Assembly (NCBI GenBank): GCA_002894665.1
Contig: NCRB01000027.1
Coordinates: 1-35,660 of the forward strand
Source: Salinivenus iranica
Lineage (GTDB): Bacteria; Bacteroidota; Rhodothermia; Rhodothermales; Salinibacteraceae
Reading direction: 5' to 3'
Length of the DNA: 35,660 nucleotides
The notes below the pieces were generated by a model, which worked only from the letters and a program-made list of their open reading frames with translations, was not told the origin of the DNA and did no database searches. The position numbers were made by a program, and so were the translations under genes. Positions 17,213 through 24,964 of this stretch are shown here, one piece after another (the first letter of the stretch is position 1; every line of letters starts with the position of its first letter).

Positions 17213-17857
17213 TTAGGCCGACGCACGGAGATCGTCCAGGACCTCCTCCACGCGGTCGTACACGTCCTCAATCCCCCCGGTCCCGTCTACAGTCTGGAGG
17301 AGGCCGCGCTCCCGGTAGTATTCTTCCAGCGGCTTCGTCTCGTCCCGGTACACCGACAGCCGGTTGCGCACCGTCTCGGGCTGGTCGTCGTCCCGCTGCA
17401 CGATGTACTGGGGATCCACGTCGTCGGGGGGCGGGTCATGGTCCAGGTGATACGTCTCGCCCGTTTCGGTGTGGACGCGGCGACGCGAGAGGCGCCGGAC
17501 GATGACCTCGTCGGGGACGGCCAGGCTTATCACGGCGTCGAGGGGACGGTCCTTCTCCTCGAGAAACTCCGTGAGCCACGCCGCCTGCTGATCCGTGCGC
17601 GGATAGCCGTCGAGCACAAAATCGTCGTAGCCTTCGTCCGCAATGGCGTTTTCGGCAAGGTCTCGGACCAGAGAGTCCGGGACGAGTTCGCCCGCCTCCA
17701 CGTAGGATTTTGCCTTTTTTCCGAGTGGGGTTTCATTCTTGAGGGCCTCCCGAATGATGTCTCCAGTCGCAATCTGGACGAGGCCCCGGCGCTCCGCCAG
17801 CAGTCGGGCCTGCGTTCCTTTTCCGGCGCCCGGCGGACCAAAAAGCACAAGTCGCAT
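17213..17857 (-). CDS. adk: Adenylate kinase
   Basis: This 214-residue enzyme catalyses ATP + AMP to 2 ADP. The P-loop GPPGAGKGT spans 7-15, the AMP-binding segment TGDIIREALKNETPLG and the DGYPRT motif follow, and the LID runs through RRVHTETGETYHLDHDPP to the RDDDQPETVRNRL arginine motif. The LID has no cysteines, so it is not the zinc-binding form. Length matches the E. coli enzyme. It lies 44 bases downstream of the YqjD-like gene and 25 bases upstream of the polyprenyl synthase gene, in a mixed housekeeping run. Confidence 0.97.
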   Translation of the reverse strand: MRLVLFGPPGAGKGTQARLLAERRGLVQIATGDIIREALKNETPLGKKAKSYVEAGELVPDSLVRDLAENAIADEGYDDFVLDGYPRTDQQAAWLTEFLEEKDRPLDAVISLAVPDEVIVRRLSRRRVHTETGETYHLDHDPPPDDVDPQYIVQRDDDQPETVRNRLSVYRDETKPLEEYYRERGLLQTVDGTGGIEDVYDRVEEVLDDLRASA

Positions 17858-17901
17858 AGAAGAGAAGCGTTGGTGGAAAATGTCGTTCTCGGAGGAGGCA
17901 C

Positions 17902-18423
17902 CTACTGAAGCGCCTCCTCATCAATCAGTTCGTCGATGTCGGTGTTTGCCAGAAGCCCCTCGAGGATGTCGCGCGCAAACAGGCTCACGCCCGTCCGAAA
18001 CACAATGCGGGCACTGTCGCCCAGGAGACGCGTCCATCCGCCCCCCGAGCGCCCGGCCCCCTCCGAGTACACGATCATCGGCACGCGGTCGCGCAGGGCC
18101 TTCTGAAGGGCCGGCCCGGGCTCCTCGCCCCGGTCGACAGCCGTTTCGACCTCCGCCCGCAGGGCCTCGAGGTATTCCTCCACCAGTTCCTGGTGGCGAC
18201 GGCGGCGGCGACGCGAGCGCCCCCCACCGAAGAGAACCCCCACGGCCAGGCCCGCCGCCAGCATGCCGCCGACACTCTTGAGGGGATTGTTGGCCACCCA
18301 GTTACGGATCGAGACGCCCGTCGATTCAACCTCGTCGCGGATCGAGTCGAGACGGCCGGACATGGCCTCCGCGGTTTCGTTCAGCTGGGCTTCAACGTCC
18401 GCCTTTTTCGATTCCGAATCCAT
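17902..18423 (-). CDS. YqjD/ElaB-like membrane-anchored protein
   Basis: This 173-residue protein has an amphipathic helical N-terminus, the motif NWVANNPLKSVGGMLAAGLA, and a glycine-rich hydrophobic stretch (51-68) ending in the basic run RSRRRRRR. A hydrophilic acidic domain follows. The conserved NPLKSVG followed by a Gly-zipper span is the hallmark of YqjD/DUF883 proteins, which in E. coli anchor in the inner membrane and can bind ribosomes. The C-terminal 90 residues are not part of that family and are unassigned. The next gene upstream encodes a YqjE-like protein, as in enterobacteria. Confidence 0.75.
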   Translation of the reverse strand: MDSESKKADVEAQLNETAEAMSGRLDSIRDEVESTGVSIRNWVANNPLKSVGGMLAAGLAVGVLFGGGRSRRRRRRHQELVEEYLEALRAEVETAVDRGEEPGPALQKALRDRVPMIVYSEGAGRSGGGWTRLLGDSARIVFRTGVSLFARDILEGLLANTDIDELIDEEALQ

Positions 18424-18465
18424 GATGGGACGGTGTAGGGGGTGTCAGAAAGGGCAGCGATTGTG

Positions 18466-18951
18466 CTATTCCGAGGGTGGGGCCTCGGACGTCTCGGAAG
18501 GGCGGGCCTCGCGGGCGGGCCGGGCCGACGAGGCCTCGGGGTCGGAGTCGCCCCGCAGTCGCTCAAACAATTCGGACGGGGGGACGAGCGCGGGGCGGGC
18601 CGAGTACAGGGCCACCACGATCAGGACAAGGGCAATGGAGACCGCGAGGAACCCCCAGAAGGGGTGCCCCAGCAACCACCCGACCCCCAGGGCCACCGTC
18701 GTGAGAACGAAAAACACAGAGAAGAGGCCAAAGAAGGCCAGGGTGAGCCCAAGGGCGACCTCGTTTCGGAGCTCATCGACCTTCTCCTCCACCTCCAGCA
18801 ACGCCAGGTCGAGGCGAAGGTCCATCCATTCGCGCAAATCCTCCACGAGGCCCTGCGTGTGGCCCGCGATTCGCCCCAGTGGTCCCCCTGTGGACGGCCG
18901 GGCGGGCGGCTCCGAATCAGGCCCTGAAGATTGGTCGTCAAGCGTCTCCAT
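18466..18951 (-). CDS. YqjE-like / DUF1469 membrane protein
   Basis: This 161-residue protein has a disordered acidic start, then the amphipathic helix LVEDLREWMDLRLDLALLEVE. Two hydrophobic spans follow (about residues 65-90 and 95-115), and the tail is Ser/Pro-rich. A paired helical segment followed by two close spans matches the DUF1469/holin-superfamily III (YqjE) proteins. Its place 42 bases upstream of a YqjD-like gene matches the known pairing. It is the first gene of the minus-strand run, and its start is divergent from the Nfu-like gene across 171 bases holding a perfect palindrome. Despite the name, nothing here suggests lysis. Confidence 0.75.
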   Translation of the reverse strand: METLDDQSSGPDSEPPARPSTGGPLGRIAGHTQGLVEDLREWMDLRLDLALLEVEEKVDELRNEVALGLTLAFFGLFSVFFVLTTVALGVGWLLGHPFWGFLAVSIALVLIVVALYSARPALVPPSELFERLRGDSDPEASSARPAREARPSETSEAPPSE

Positions 18952-19054
18952 ACCAACCGGGCGAACTGGAATGAGGAAGGCGATGTGGATGCGTTAAAAA
19001 CAACACGGGGCGGACCAGACGCAAGTGAATTCGACGTCTAACCCGCTCGCTGAA

Positions 19055-19070
19055 CCCGCACCGGTGCGGG
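19055..19070. promoter_or_regulatory. Perfect 16-base palindrome between divergent genes
   Basis: CCCGCACCGGTGCGGG is fully self-complementary with no spacer. It lies in the 171-base gap between the YqjE-like gene (minus) and the Nfu-like gene (plus), about 50 bases before the latter's ATG. Symmetry without a loop suits a protein dimer site better than an RNA hairpin. Whether it is an operator is an inference. Confidence 0.35.
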
Positions 19071-19122
19071 GCGTACGTGAGGGGCAAATTCCGTCTCGTT
19101 CCAAGGTGTTCGTGATCGTTCC

Positions 19123-19401
19123 ATGCCCACCATTCACGCCGAGTCCACCCCCAATCCGCACAGCCTGAAATTTACGGCGGTCGACGGCTCGTTTCGAGAG
19201 GAGGGCGTGGCCGCGTTCTCATCGGCGGCGGAAGCGGAGAACCACCCACTCGCGCACCAGCTATTCTCAATCGGCGGCGTTGAGGATGTGTTCATCACGC
19301 CGACGTTCGTGACCGTCTCGAAGGACGCGAGTGTGGACTGGAGCGCGGCGCAGCCCGAAATCAAGTCTGTGCTGAGCGCGTACCTCGACGGGCAGGACTA
19401 G
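19123..19401 (+). CDS. Nfu/Scaffold N-domain protein without the cluster-binding domain
   Basis: This 92-residue protein opens with ESTPNPHSLKFT, the typical beginning of the Nfu_N domain, and contains the strand pair around LFSIGGVEDVFITPTFVTVSKD. The usual second domain with its CxxC cluster ligand is absent and the protein has no cysteine. In mitochondrial and bacterial Nfu proteins this domain sits in front of the Fe-S carrier domain and assists delivery, so a stand-alone copy might be an adaptor or partner binder. The convergent gene downstream shares its stop codon. Start at 19123 is the only good ATG. Confidence 0.85.
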   Translation: MPTIHAESTPNPHSLKFTAVDGSFREEGVAAFSSAAEAENHPLAHQLFSIGGVEDVFITPTFVTVSKDASVDWSAAQPEIKSVLSAYLDGQD

Positions 19402-20456
19402 GCGTCGGGGGCCAGGAACTGAGCGATGGCCCGCCCCTCCGGGTCGTCCAGCGGCGGGACCTGTCCCCCACCGGGCGTCCGCAGGGGGACGTCGACGTCG
19501 AGCTGATCGTGCAGGTGGCGTCGCGCGATGAGGGCGCACACGTCGTCGTCCTGCTCGCGGAGCCACGCGCCCACCTCGTCCCGCTCCTCGTATTCAGCCC
19601 AGCGGATGTGGGCGGGCTTTTGGGGCGCGGGGTCGCCGCGGCTTACGAGAAACTGAAGGTCTTCTGCGTAGGCGTGCGACTGGTCCTGGGCCTCCAGGAA
19701 CGCCTGTTGCATCTGCAGGGTGCCGGGCGTATCGGGATGCGCCGGGTAGAGGCCGCGGAAGTGGGCCATCGACTCCAGGTAGGTGTCCGGCGCCAGCCCC
19801 TGGGGCGCCCACACCACCGCCAGCCGCCGACGGCCCGTGCCGTCGAGAAGAAGCATATCCTCAGCGAGTCGCTCTCGCTCGTCGTCCGTCTCGTGACCAT
19901 CCACGACCCCCACGCTGTACACCGGCCCCTGCAGGAGCCGGTCGGAGGGGGGCACCCCATGCTGCTCGCACATTGCCCGAATGGTGTCGGCCGCGTCGTC
20001 TCCCGCCGGCCGGGCAAGCACCCGATCGGCCGTCGCAAGTGCCTCCGCCGGCTCCGCAAAGGAGACGTCGAGCCCCGGGAGGGCCTCCGATAGGTCCTTC
20101 GCAAACGCCCGAACGAGCGCCGGCGAGCCGTCGGGAAGGGCGCAGGCGGTCGCGTAGCCGTGTCCCCAGGCGGCCAGCGCCATCCGAAAGCCATCCAGGG
20201 GCCCGGCAGAGCCAAAGAGCACCGCGATCGTCGGGGCGGACTCCGCGGCCCGTTCGCCGAGCCACTCCTCCAGCGCCTCGGCCGTAATCGATTGCATGCG
20301 CCGGTTGATCACGTGCGCAAGCCCCTCCTCCGTCCAGCGGTTCGGCGCGTCGAGCGTCGCCTGCACGGCGCTGGCCCGCGGGTCATACTCCGGGTCGCGC
20401 CAGCGAGCCGCGGTGGCGGCGAGGGCGTGAAGGGGCGTGTTGGGCTCGTCGGTCAC
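19398..20456 (-). CDS. Degenerate LuxC-like acyl-CoA reductase
   Basis: Of 352 residues, the order of blocks follows the Bacteroidota LuxC-like acyl-CoA reductases: RWTEEGLAHVINRRM, then TIAVLFGSAGPLDGFRMAL, then SVGVVDGHETDDERERLAED, then GTGRRRLAVVWAP, then YPAHPDTPG. In active relatives the last-but-one block reads roughly GCRNVxKLFVP with the acyl-accepting Cys. Here Arg (residue 209) stands at that place. The match is to remembered family patterns and was not computed. If right, the protein would be a catalytically dead paralogue that may still bind an acyl-CoA. The start is taken as GTG 20456, because the frame's only earlier option is a TTG at 20528. Confidence 0.6.
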   Translation of the reverse strand: MTDEPNTPLHALAATAARWRDPEYDPRASAVQATLDAPNRWTEEGLAHVINRRMQSITAEALEEWLGERAAESAPTIAVLFGSAGPLDGFRMALAAWGHGYATACALPDGSPALVRAFAKDLSEALPGLDVSFAEPAEALATADRVLARPAGDDAADTIRAMCEQHGVPPSDRLLQGPVYSVGVVDGHETDDERERLAEDMLLLDGTGRRRLAVVWAPQGLAPDTYLESMAHFRGLYPAHPDTPGTLQMQQAFLEAQDQSHAYAEDLQFLVSRGDPAPQKPAHIRWAEYEERDEVGAWLREQDDDVCALIARRHLHDQLDVDVPLRTPGGGQVPPLDDPEGRAIAQFLAPDA

Positions 20457-20561
20457 TCGACTGTCGGCAGTTGAGAAAAGAGCGTGCGTCGGATGCCCCG
20501 GTAGGGTCCTGTCCGATGTATTGATCAACGGGGCGCAAGATTCTGCGGCCCTGCGGTCCGG

Positions 20562-20592
20562 TTCGGAATTTCGAATTCGCCTCCCTACATTG
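20562..20592 (+). promoter_or_regulatory. Possible promoter of the NSS symporter gene
   Basis: TTCGGA (20562-20567), 18 bases, then TACATTG (20586-20592). The -10 shares the TAnnTT pattern seen elsewhere in the window. Leader length to the ATG at 20637 would be about 38 bases. The -35 is a weak match, so this is a tentative call. Confidence 0.35.
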
Positions 20593-20636
20593 GCATCGGC
20601 TCACCTCCGCGACGACACTCACCGACACGCACACCC

Positions 20637-22079
20637 ATGGCTGACACTGACGTTGAGCTTTCCCGAGCGCAATGGGGCTCTCGGTTCGGCTTCCTGATGG
20701 CCATGCTGGGGGCCATGGTCGGAGCCGGCAACATCTGGCGCTTTCCGTACATCGTGGGCCAAGAAGGGGGCGGGGCGTTCATTTTGGCGTATCTGGTATT
20801 GCTTCTTATCCTGGCCATCCCTGGCCTCATTGCGGAGGTGGCACTGGGACGGTACACCGGCCGCGGCGTGATTGGAGCGTTTCGGGCCGTCACCAACCGG
20901 CGCGGCCTCGCGGGATTTGGGGTGGTGGTGCTCCTGGTCAACGTTGCGCTGATGTCCTACTACGCCCCCGTCGTGGGGTGGACCCTCTACTACGCCGTCC
21001 ATTCGGTGCTCTTCACGTTTACGTCGGCCGGGTTTGCCCCTGAATCCTTCTGGACCGGCTTTCAGTCCACCGCCCTCCTTCCGCTGGGGATGCACACGGT
21101 CGTGATGGCCCTGGTCGGCTTCGTGCTGTACTTCGGGATTCGCCGGGGCATCGAGCGGCTGGTGGTCTACGCCGTGCCGGGCCTCGTACTGGCCCTGGCC
21201 GCCATCGCCCTGCGGGCCGTCACGCTCCCCGGCGCGAGCGAAGGCCTGGTGTTTACGTTCGGAGTGGACTGGAGCGCCCTCCTGCGCGGAAGCACCTGGA
21301 TTACCGCGCTGGGGCAGGCGCTCTTCTCAACCGGACTGGGCTGGGGCATCGCCCTCACCATCGGGAGCTACCTCCCCGAGTACGACGACATTCCGATCGG
21401 GGGCGGCATCTTTACCGTCCTGGGAAACTCCAGCGTGGGCCTGCTGGCCGCCTTTTCCATCTTCCCGATCGTGTTCGCCTTCGGGATCGACCCCGCCTCC
21501 GGCGCGGAGCTGACCTTCGTCTCCCTGCCGAAGGTCTTCCCCAACATGGCCGGCGGCGGCCTGTGGGCCCTGCTCTTCTTTGTCGGGTTCTTCCTCGCCA
21601 CCTTCACGTCGGCCATCTTGATTACCGAGGTGGGCGTAAGCACCCTCGACGAAGAGACGAACTGGAGCCGCGAACAAACCGTCTTCGGGGTCTGCGGCGC
21701 CGTGTGGCTCTTGGGCCTGCCGAGCGCCTACTCGGGGAGCGTGCTCAACTTCCTCGACTTCGTGTTCGGCAACTTCGGTCTTCCCCTCGCCACCCTCGCC
21801 ATTATCGGACTCATCGGGTGGAGCCTCACCCCCGAAAAGCTTCGCGTCCTGGAGGTAAACCGAAACGCTGGGCTGTACGTGGGTCGCTTCTGGAACCCGA
21901 TGATTCGATTCGTGATTCCCGCCGTGATGACCTTTATCGTCGGATACTACGCGTGGACCAACCTTGGTACGCCCGAGATGCTGGGGGGCGTCGCGGTGGT
22001 TGTTCTCTTTCCGCTCCTCGGCGCCGCCACCATCGGCCTGCTTGATACGCCCCGCGATCCCGCCTCCGGCTCCTCCTGA
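20637..22079 (+). CDS. Sodium-dependent NSS-family amino-acid symporter
   Basis: This 480-residue inner-membrane transporter has 11-12 hydrophobic spans. The first carries the unwound substrate-site motif GNIWRFPYIVG (31-41), and the following TM2 has the family's GGGAF. Further family landmarks are the GLGWGIALTIGSYL block of mid-protein and the NFLDFVFGNFGLPLA segment near the end. These define the LeuT/MhsT branch, which couples sodium to uptake of amino acids. The transported substrate is not readable. A small single-span protein is encoded 46 bases downstream and is probably its partner. Confidence 0.93.
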   Translation: MADTDVELSRAQWGSRFGFLMAMLGAMVGAGNIWRFPYIVGQEGGGAFILAYLVLLLILAIPGLIAEVALGRYTGRGVIGAFRAVTNRRGLAGFGVVVLLVNVALMSYYAPVVGWTLYYAVHSVLFTFTSAGFAPESFWTGFQSTALLPLGMHTVVMALVGFVLYFGIRRGIERLVVYAVPGLVLALAAIALRAVTLPGASEGLVFTFGVDWSALLRGSTWITALGQALFSTGLGWGIALTIGSYLPEYDDIPIGGGIFTVLGNSSVGLLAAFSIFPIVFAFGIDPASGAELTFVSLPKVFPNMAGGGLWALLFFVGFFLATFTSAILITEVGVSTLDEETNWSREQTVFGVCGAVWLLGLPSAYSGSVLNFLDFVFGNFGLPLATLAIIGLIGWSLTPEKLRVLEVNRNAGLYVGRFWNPMIRFVIPAVMTFIVGYYAWTNLGTPEMLGGVAVVVLFPLLGAATIGLLDTPRDPASGSS

Positions 22080-22125
22080 GCCCCGTCTCTCCCTGCGCAC
22101 ACCTTCCTTACTTCCCCCTCCCGCC

Positions 22126-22446
22126 ATGTTCGGACTTCCCGTCGACGCCTGGGTCATGATGACCTTCAGCATACTGGTGTTCTTCGGAGGCACCCTCTGG
22201 GCCCTGCTGCACACGCTCCGCGAAGAAGATCGGAAGCTGCGCCTCCTTCAGTCGCAGTCGTCCATCGACCCCCTGTCCCCACGGGCCCTGCGGGACCTCC
22301 GGGCGTGGATGGAGGCGCACCCCAGCGACCCCGACCTCGACGACGGAGAGGCCCTCTACCGCGAGTGCATTGAGACGCTCCGGGCCACCGATCGGCACTT
22401 TTACGACTGGTCCGAGGCGGAGATCGAGCGGCTCGACACCCCGTAG
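22126..22446 (+). CDS. Single-span accessory protein of the NSS symporter
   Basis: This 106-residue protein has a short N-terminus, one membrane span (residues 8-28, VMMTFSILVFFGGTLWALL) and a charged cytoplasmic tail of about 75 residues (RALRDLRAWMEAHPS, IETLRATDRHFYDWSEAEIE). Small single-span proteins of the MetS/symporter-accessory type sit next to NSS symporters in many bacteria, and the span fits this. The tail is longer than the short MetS proteins I know. It starts 46 bases after the symporter stop. It may support assembly or activity of the transporter. Confidence 0.75.
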   Translation: MFGLPVDAWVMMTFSILVFFGGTLWALLHTLREEDRKLRLLQSQSSIDPLSPRALRDLRAWMEAHPSDPDLDDGEALYRECIETLRATDRHFYDWSEAEIERLDTP

Positions 22447-22456
22447 GATCGCCCGC

Positions 22457-24937
22457 TCACTCCTGCGCGGCGGGGTCCAAGTGCAGGACGGAGCCCCCCT
22501 GCGCCGAAGGTACGTCCGCGGGGGTGGGCGACAGGCGGTAGGGCTCGTAGCCCCCGTTGAGGTAGGTGCTGATCTGATGGTCGTAGTTTACCGGATCGAG
22601 CGGGCGGCCCGACGGTCCCCCTGGATACACGCCCCGCCCCGTTGGGGGCGTCGTCGAGAAGTCGATGATCACGCGCTGGCTCGCGCTGTGGGTGGCCGTG
22701 CGCCCCCGGCTGGGCCACAGCGTGGAGGCAAAGCCGGGAATCTCGAACGGCCCCCGCCCCAGCGGCCGAAGCGCGTCGCTGCCGGTGAGGTGGTTGAGGC
22801 GGAGGCGGTGATGGTCGCCCCATCGCCACGTCTGCGGCGTCCACCCATACGTTTCGGCCATCGTGTCCGCCACGGCCTCCAGGGTGTGAACCAGGAGGTC
22901 ATCGGCCGTCTCGCGCTGCTCCGTCGCCTGGATGTCGAGCCATCGAGAACGAGGGGCGTTTCGGAGGAGATCAACGAGTACGGCGTCTTGGGGGTTGGGG
23001 GCCGCCGCAAACACTGGTTCATCCCACGCTAATTGACGGAGCGCCGACAGAAACTCGTCCATCACGAGCGGCGCGCCCTGGTCGACCGACGCCGTGCCTC
23101 CCCATTCCTGTAACAGTCGGCGCAGCGTATCGGCTCGGGGCGACAGCCCGGAACGCCCGTCCAGGAGCGGCACAAACACGTCCCGCTGCACCACCTGCAC
23201 GTCCGTCTGATACGCCTTGAAGTCCGACGTGTCGTGGGCCGGCCGCGCCCGAAGCAGCTCGTTGATGCGCAGTGAGCGGTACCCGTCGCCCCAGTCGTGG
23301 CCGAGGTAGTAGGGGAACGCCGGTCCCGTGGGCACCTGATTGGCGGCGGCGAGGTAGTTCTGACGGGGGTTCCGGGCCGCGGGAAGAGAATCGAACGGCA
23401 CACGGCCCGTCCAGGCGTGGGCGTCCGTCGAACCGTCGAGGAGGCCCCGCCCGTCGCCCGACCGTCGAACCGGGAGGTGTCCGGCGACCTGAATCGCAAT
23501 ATCGCCTTCCGTGCCGGCGTACAGCACATTTTGCATCGGCGTGTCCCAGTGCTGCAGGGCGTTCGTGACCTCCGTCACACTCGTCGCCCGGTTCATGTCC
23601 CACAGGGCGCGCAGGGTGCGCGACGGCTTGTGGGCCACCCACCGCTCCGCAATGGCCGTTTCGCCCCCGGTATCCGAAACGTGCACCGGGCCGTGGTGCG
23701 AGAAGAAGAGCGTGTCTCGGACCGGCGGGCCGTTGTTCACCTGGATCGTATCCACCGACCGGCGGAGGGCCCACCATTCTCCTTCGAATCGGTAGCGCGT
23801 GCGGGTCGAATCGAGGGTCAGGGAATAATGGTCAATTTGGTCGGCGCCCGTGTTGGTGAGGGTCCACCCCACGTGCTCGTTGAAGGCCTGGATGAGGACA
23901 GGCGCCCCGGGAATTGTAAGACCGTACGCGTTGGTTGTGGGCGTGACGATGTGGGCCTCGTACCAGATGGACGGAAGGGAGAGCGACAGGTGCATGTCGC
24001 CGGCCAGCAGGGGCGCGCCCGTTGCGGATTTCTCATTCTGCACCGCCCAGCTGTTGGACCCGTTGGCGGGATCCGGCCGGATGCCCGTCTGGCGGTGGAG
24101 TTGCTCCAGGGCACGCGCTCGTGCCCCCTGGACGCGGGCCCCCTCCCCAATCGCATCCGGCCCCGAAGTCGAACGCGCGTCGTGCTCCCCGCCCTGCTCC
24201 CCCGGCGGAACGACCGGTTCGAATACGCCGGCGGGATGCTCAGGGTAGAGGGTGCTGTAGTCCGAATCTGATAGGTGCCGTCGCAGTCGGGTGTAGGCGG
24301 GGTCGTCCGTGTTGTACGTCAGGTCGAAGGCCATGTACTGGAGCAGACGAAGCCCCTGGATCGGCGCAAAGCGATCGGGCGCATAGCCCAGGAGCCGGAA
24401 CTCCAGGGGACGATCGGCCGGGGCGGTGGTCTCCAGATACGCGTTGACGCCGCGGCTGTACCAGCGGAGGGCCTGGTGCTCGATCCCATCGGCGGCCCGA
24501 ATCCGCTCCAGGTTTTTCTGCGCGCCCCACTCCATCCCCGTCCGGCGCAGAAACCGATCGGTCGAGACGGCCGCCGGCCCCAGTGCCGCCGCCAGCCGCC
24601 CCGACGCCACCCGCGGAAGGAAGTCGAGCTGAAACAGCCGATCCTGAGCAACCACGTACCCGAGCGCGATCGTGGCGGCGCGGTCCGACGGCGCAAAAAT
24701 GTGGGGCACGTGCCGCCCATCCCGCACGATGGTCACCGGCCGCTCCAGCCCTGGGAGCGACACCTCCGTCGTGTCGTCGGCAGGGGATGCCGAGCGGGCC
24801 GTCCGATAAAGCCCGTCCGCCGGGTCCAGAACCGTGGCGATCGACGGCCCGCCGCCGACCGGCACCGTCAGCCCGTACAGCAGTCCGCCGGTCAGGAGCA
24901 GCAGGACGATCAGAACGAGACCAGAGCGAACAGACAT
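22457..24937 (-). CDS. Penicillin acylase-family Ntn hydrolase
   Basis: This 826-residue protein has an N-terminal signal or anchor helix (residues 6-25) and belongs to the penicillin/aculeacin/AHL acylase family, which is cut into alpha and beta chains. The new beta-chain N-terminus would be Ser294 in NGSNSWAV, the nucleophile. Upstream landmarks include GYVVAQDRLFQLDF (93-106). Family members remove acyl groups from amides such as beta-lactams or homoserine lactones, and the substrate here is unknown. It lies 27 bases downstream of parA on the minus strand, so it is probably in the same transcript. It is convergent with the accessory gene, with 10 bases between. Confidence 0.93.
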   Translation of the reverse strand: MSVRSGLVLIVLLLLTGGLLYGLTVPVGGGPSIATVLDPADGLYRTARSASPADDTTEVSLPGLERPVTIVRDGRHVPHIFAPSDRAATIALGYVVAQDRLFQLDFLPRVASGRLAAALGPAAVSTDRFLRRTGMEWGAQKNLERIRAADGIEHQALRWYSRGVNAYLETTAPADRPLEFRLLGYAPDRFAPIQGLRLLQYMAFDLTYNTDDPAYTRLRRHLSDSDYSTLYPEHPAGVFEPVVPPGEQGGEHDARSTSGPDAIGEGARVQGARARALEQLHRQTGIRPDPANGSNSWAVQNEKSATGAPLLAGDMHLSLSLPSIWYEAHIVTPTTNAYGLTIPGAPVLIQAFNEHVGWTLTNTGADQIDHYSLTLDSTRTRYRFEGEWWALRRSVDTIQVNNGPPVRDTLFFSHHGPVHVSDTGGETAIAERWVAHKPSRTLRALWDMNRATSVTEVTNALQHWDTPMQNVLYAGTEGDIAIQVAGHLPVRRSGDGRGLLDGSTDAHAWTGRVPFDSLPAARNPRQNYLAAANQVPTGPAFPYYLGHDWGDGYRSLRINELLRARPAHDTSDFKAYQTDVQVVQRDVFVPLLDGRSGLSPRADTLRRLLQEWGGTASVDQGAPLVMDEFLSALRQLAWDEPVFAAAPNPQDAVLVDLLRNAPRSRWLDIQATEQRETADDLLVHTLEAVADTMAETYGWTPQTWRWGDHHRLRLNHLTGSDALRPLGRGPFEIPGFASTLWPSRGRTATHSASQRVIIDFSTTPPTGRGVYPGGPSGRPLDPVNYDHQISTYLNGGYEPYRLSPTPADVPSAQGGSVLHLDPAAQE

Positions 24938-24964
24938 GGAAGGCCAGATCCCCAGAACAAGGCC

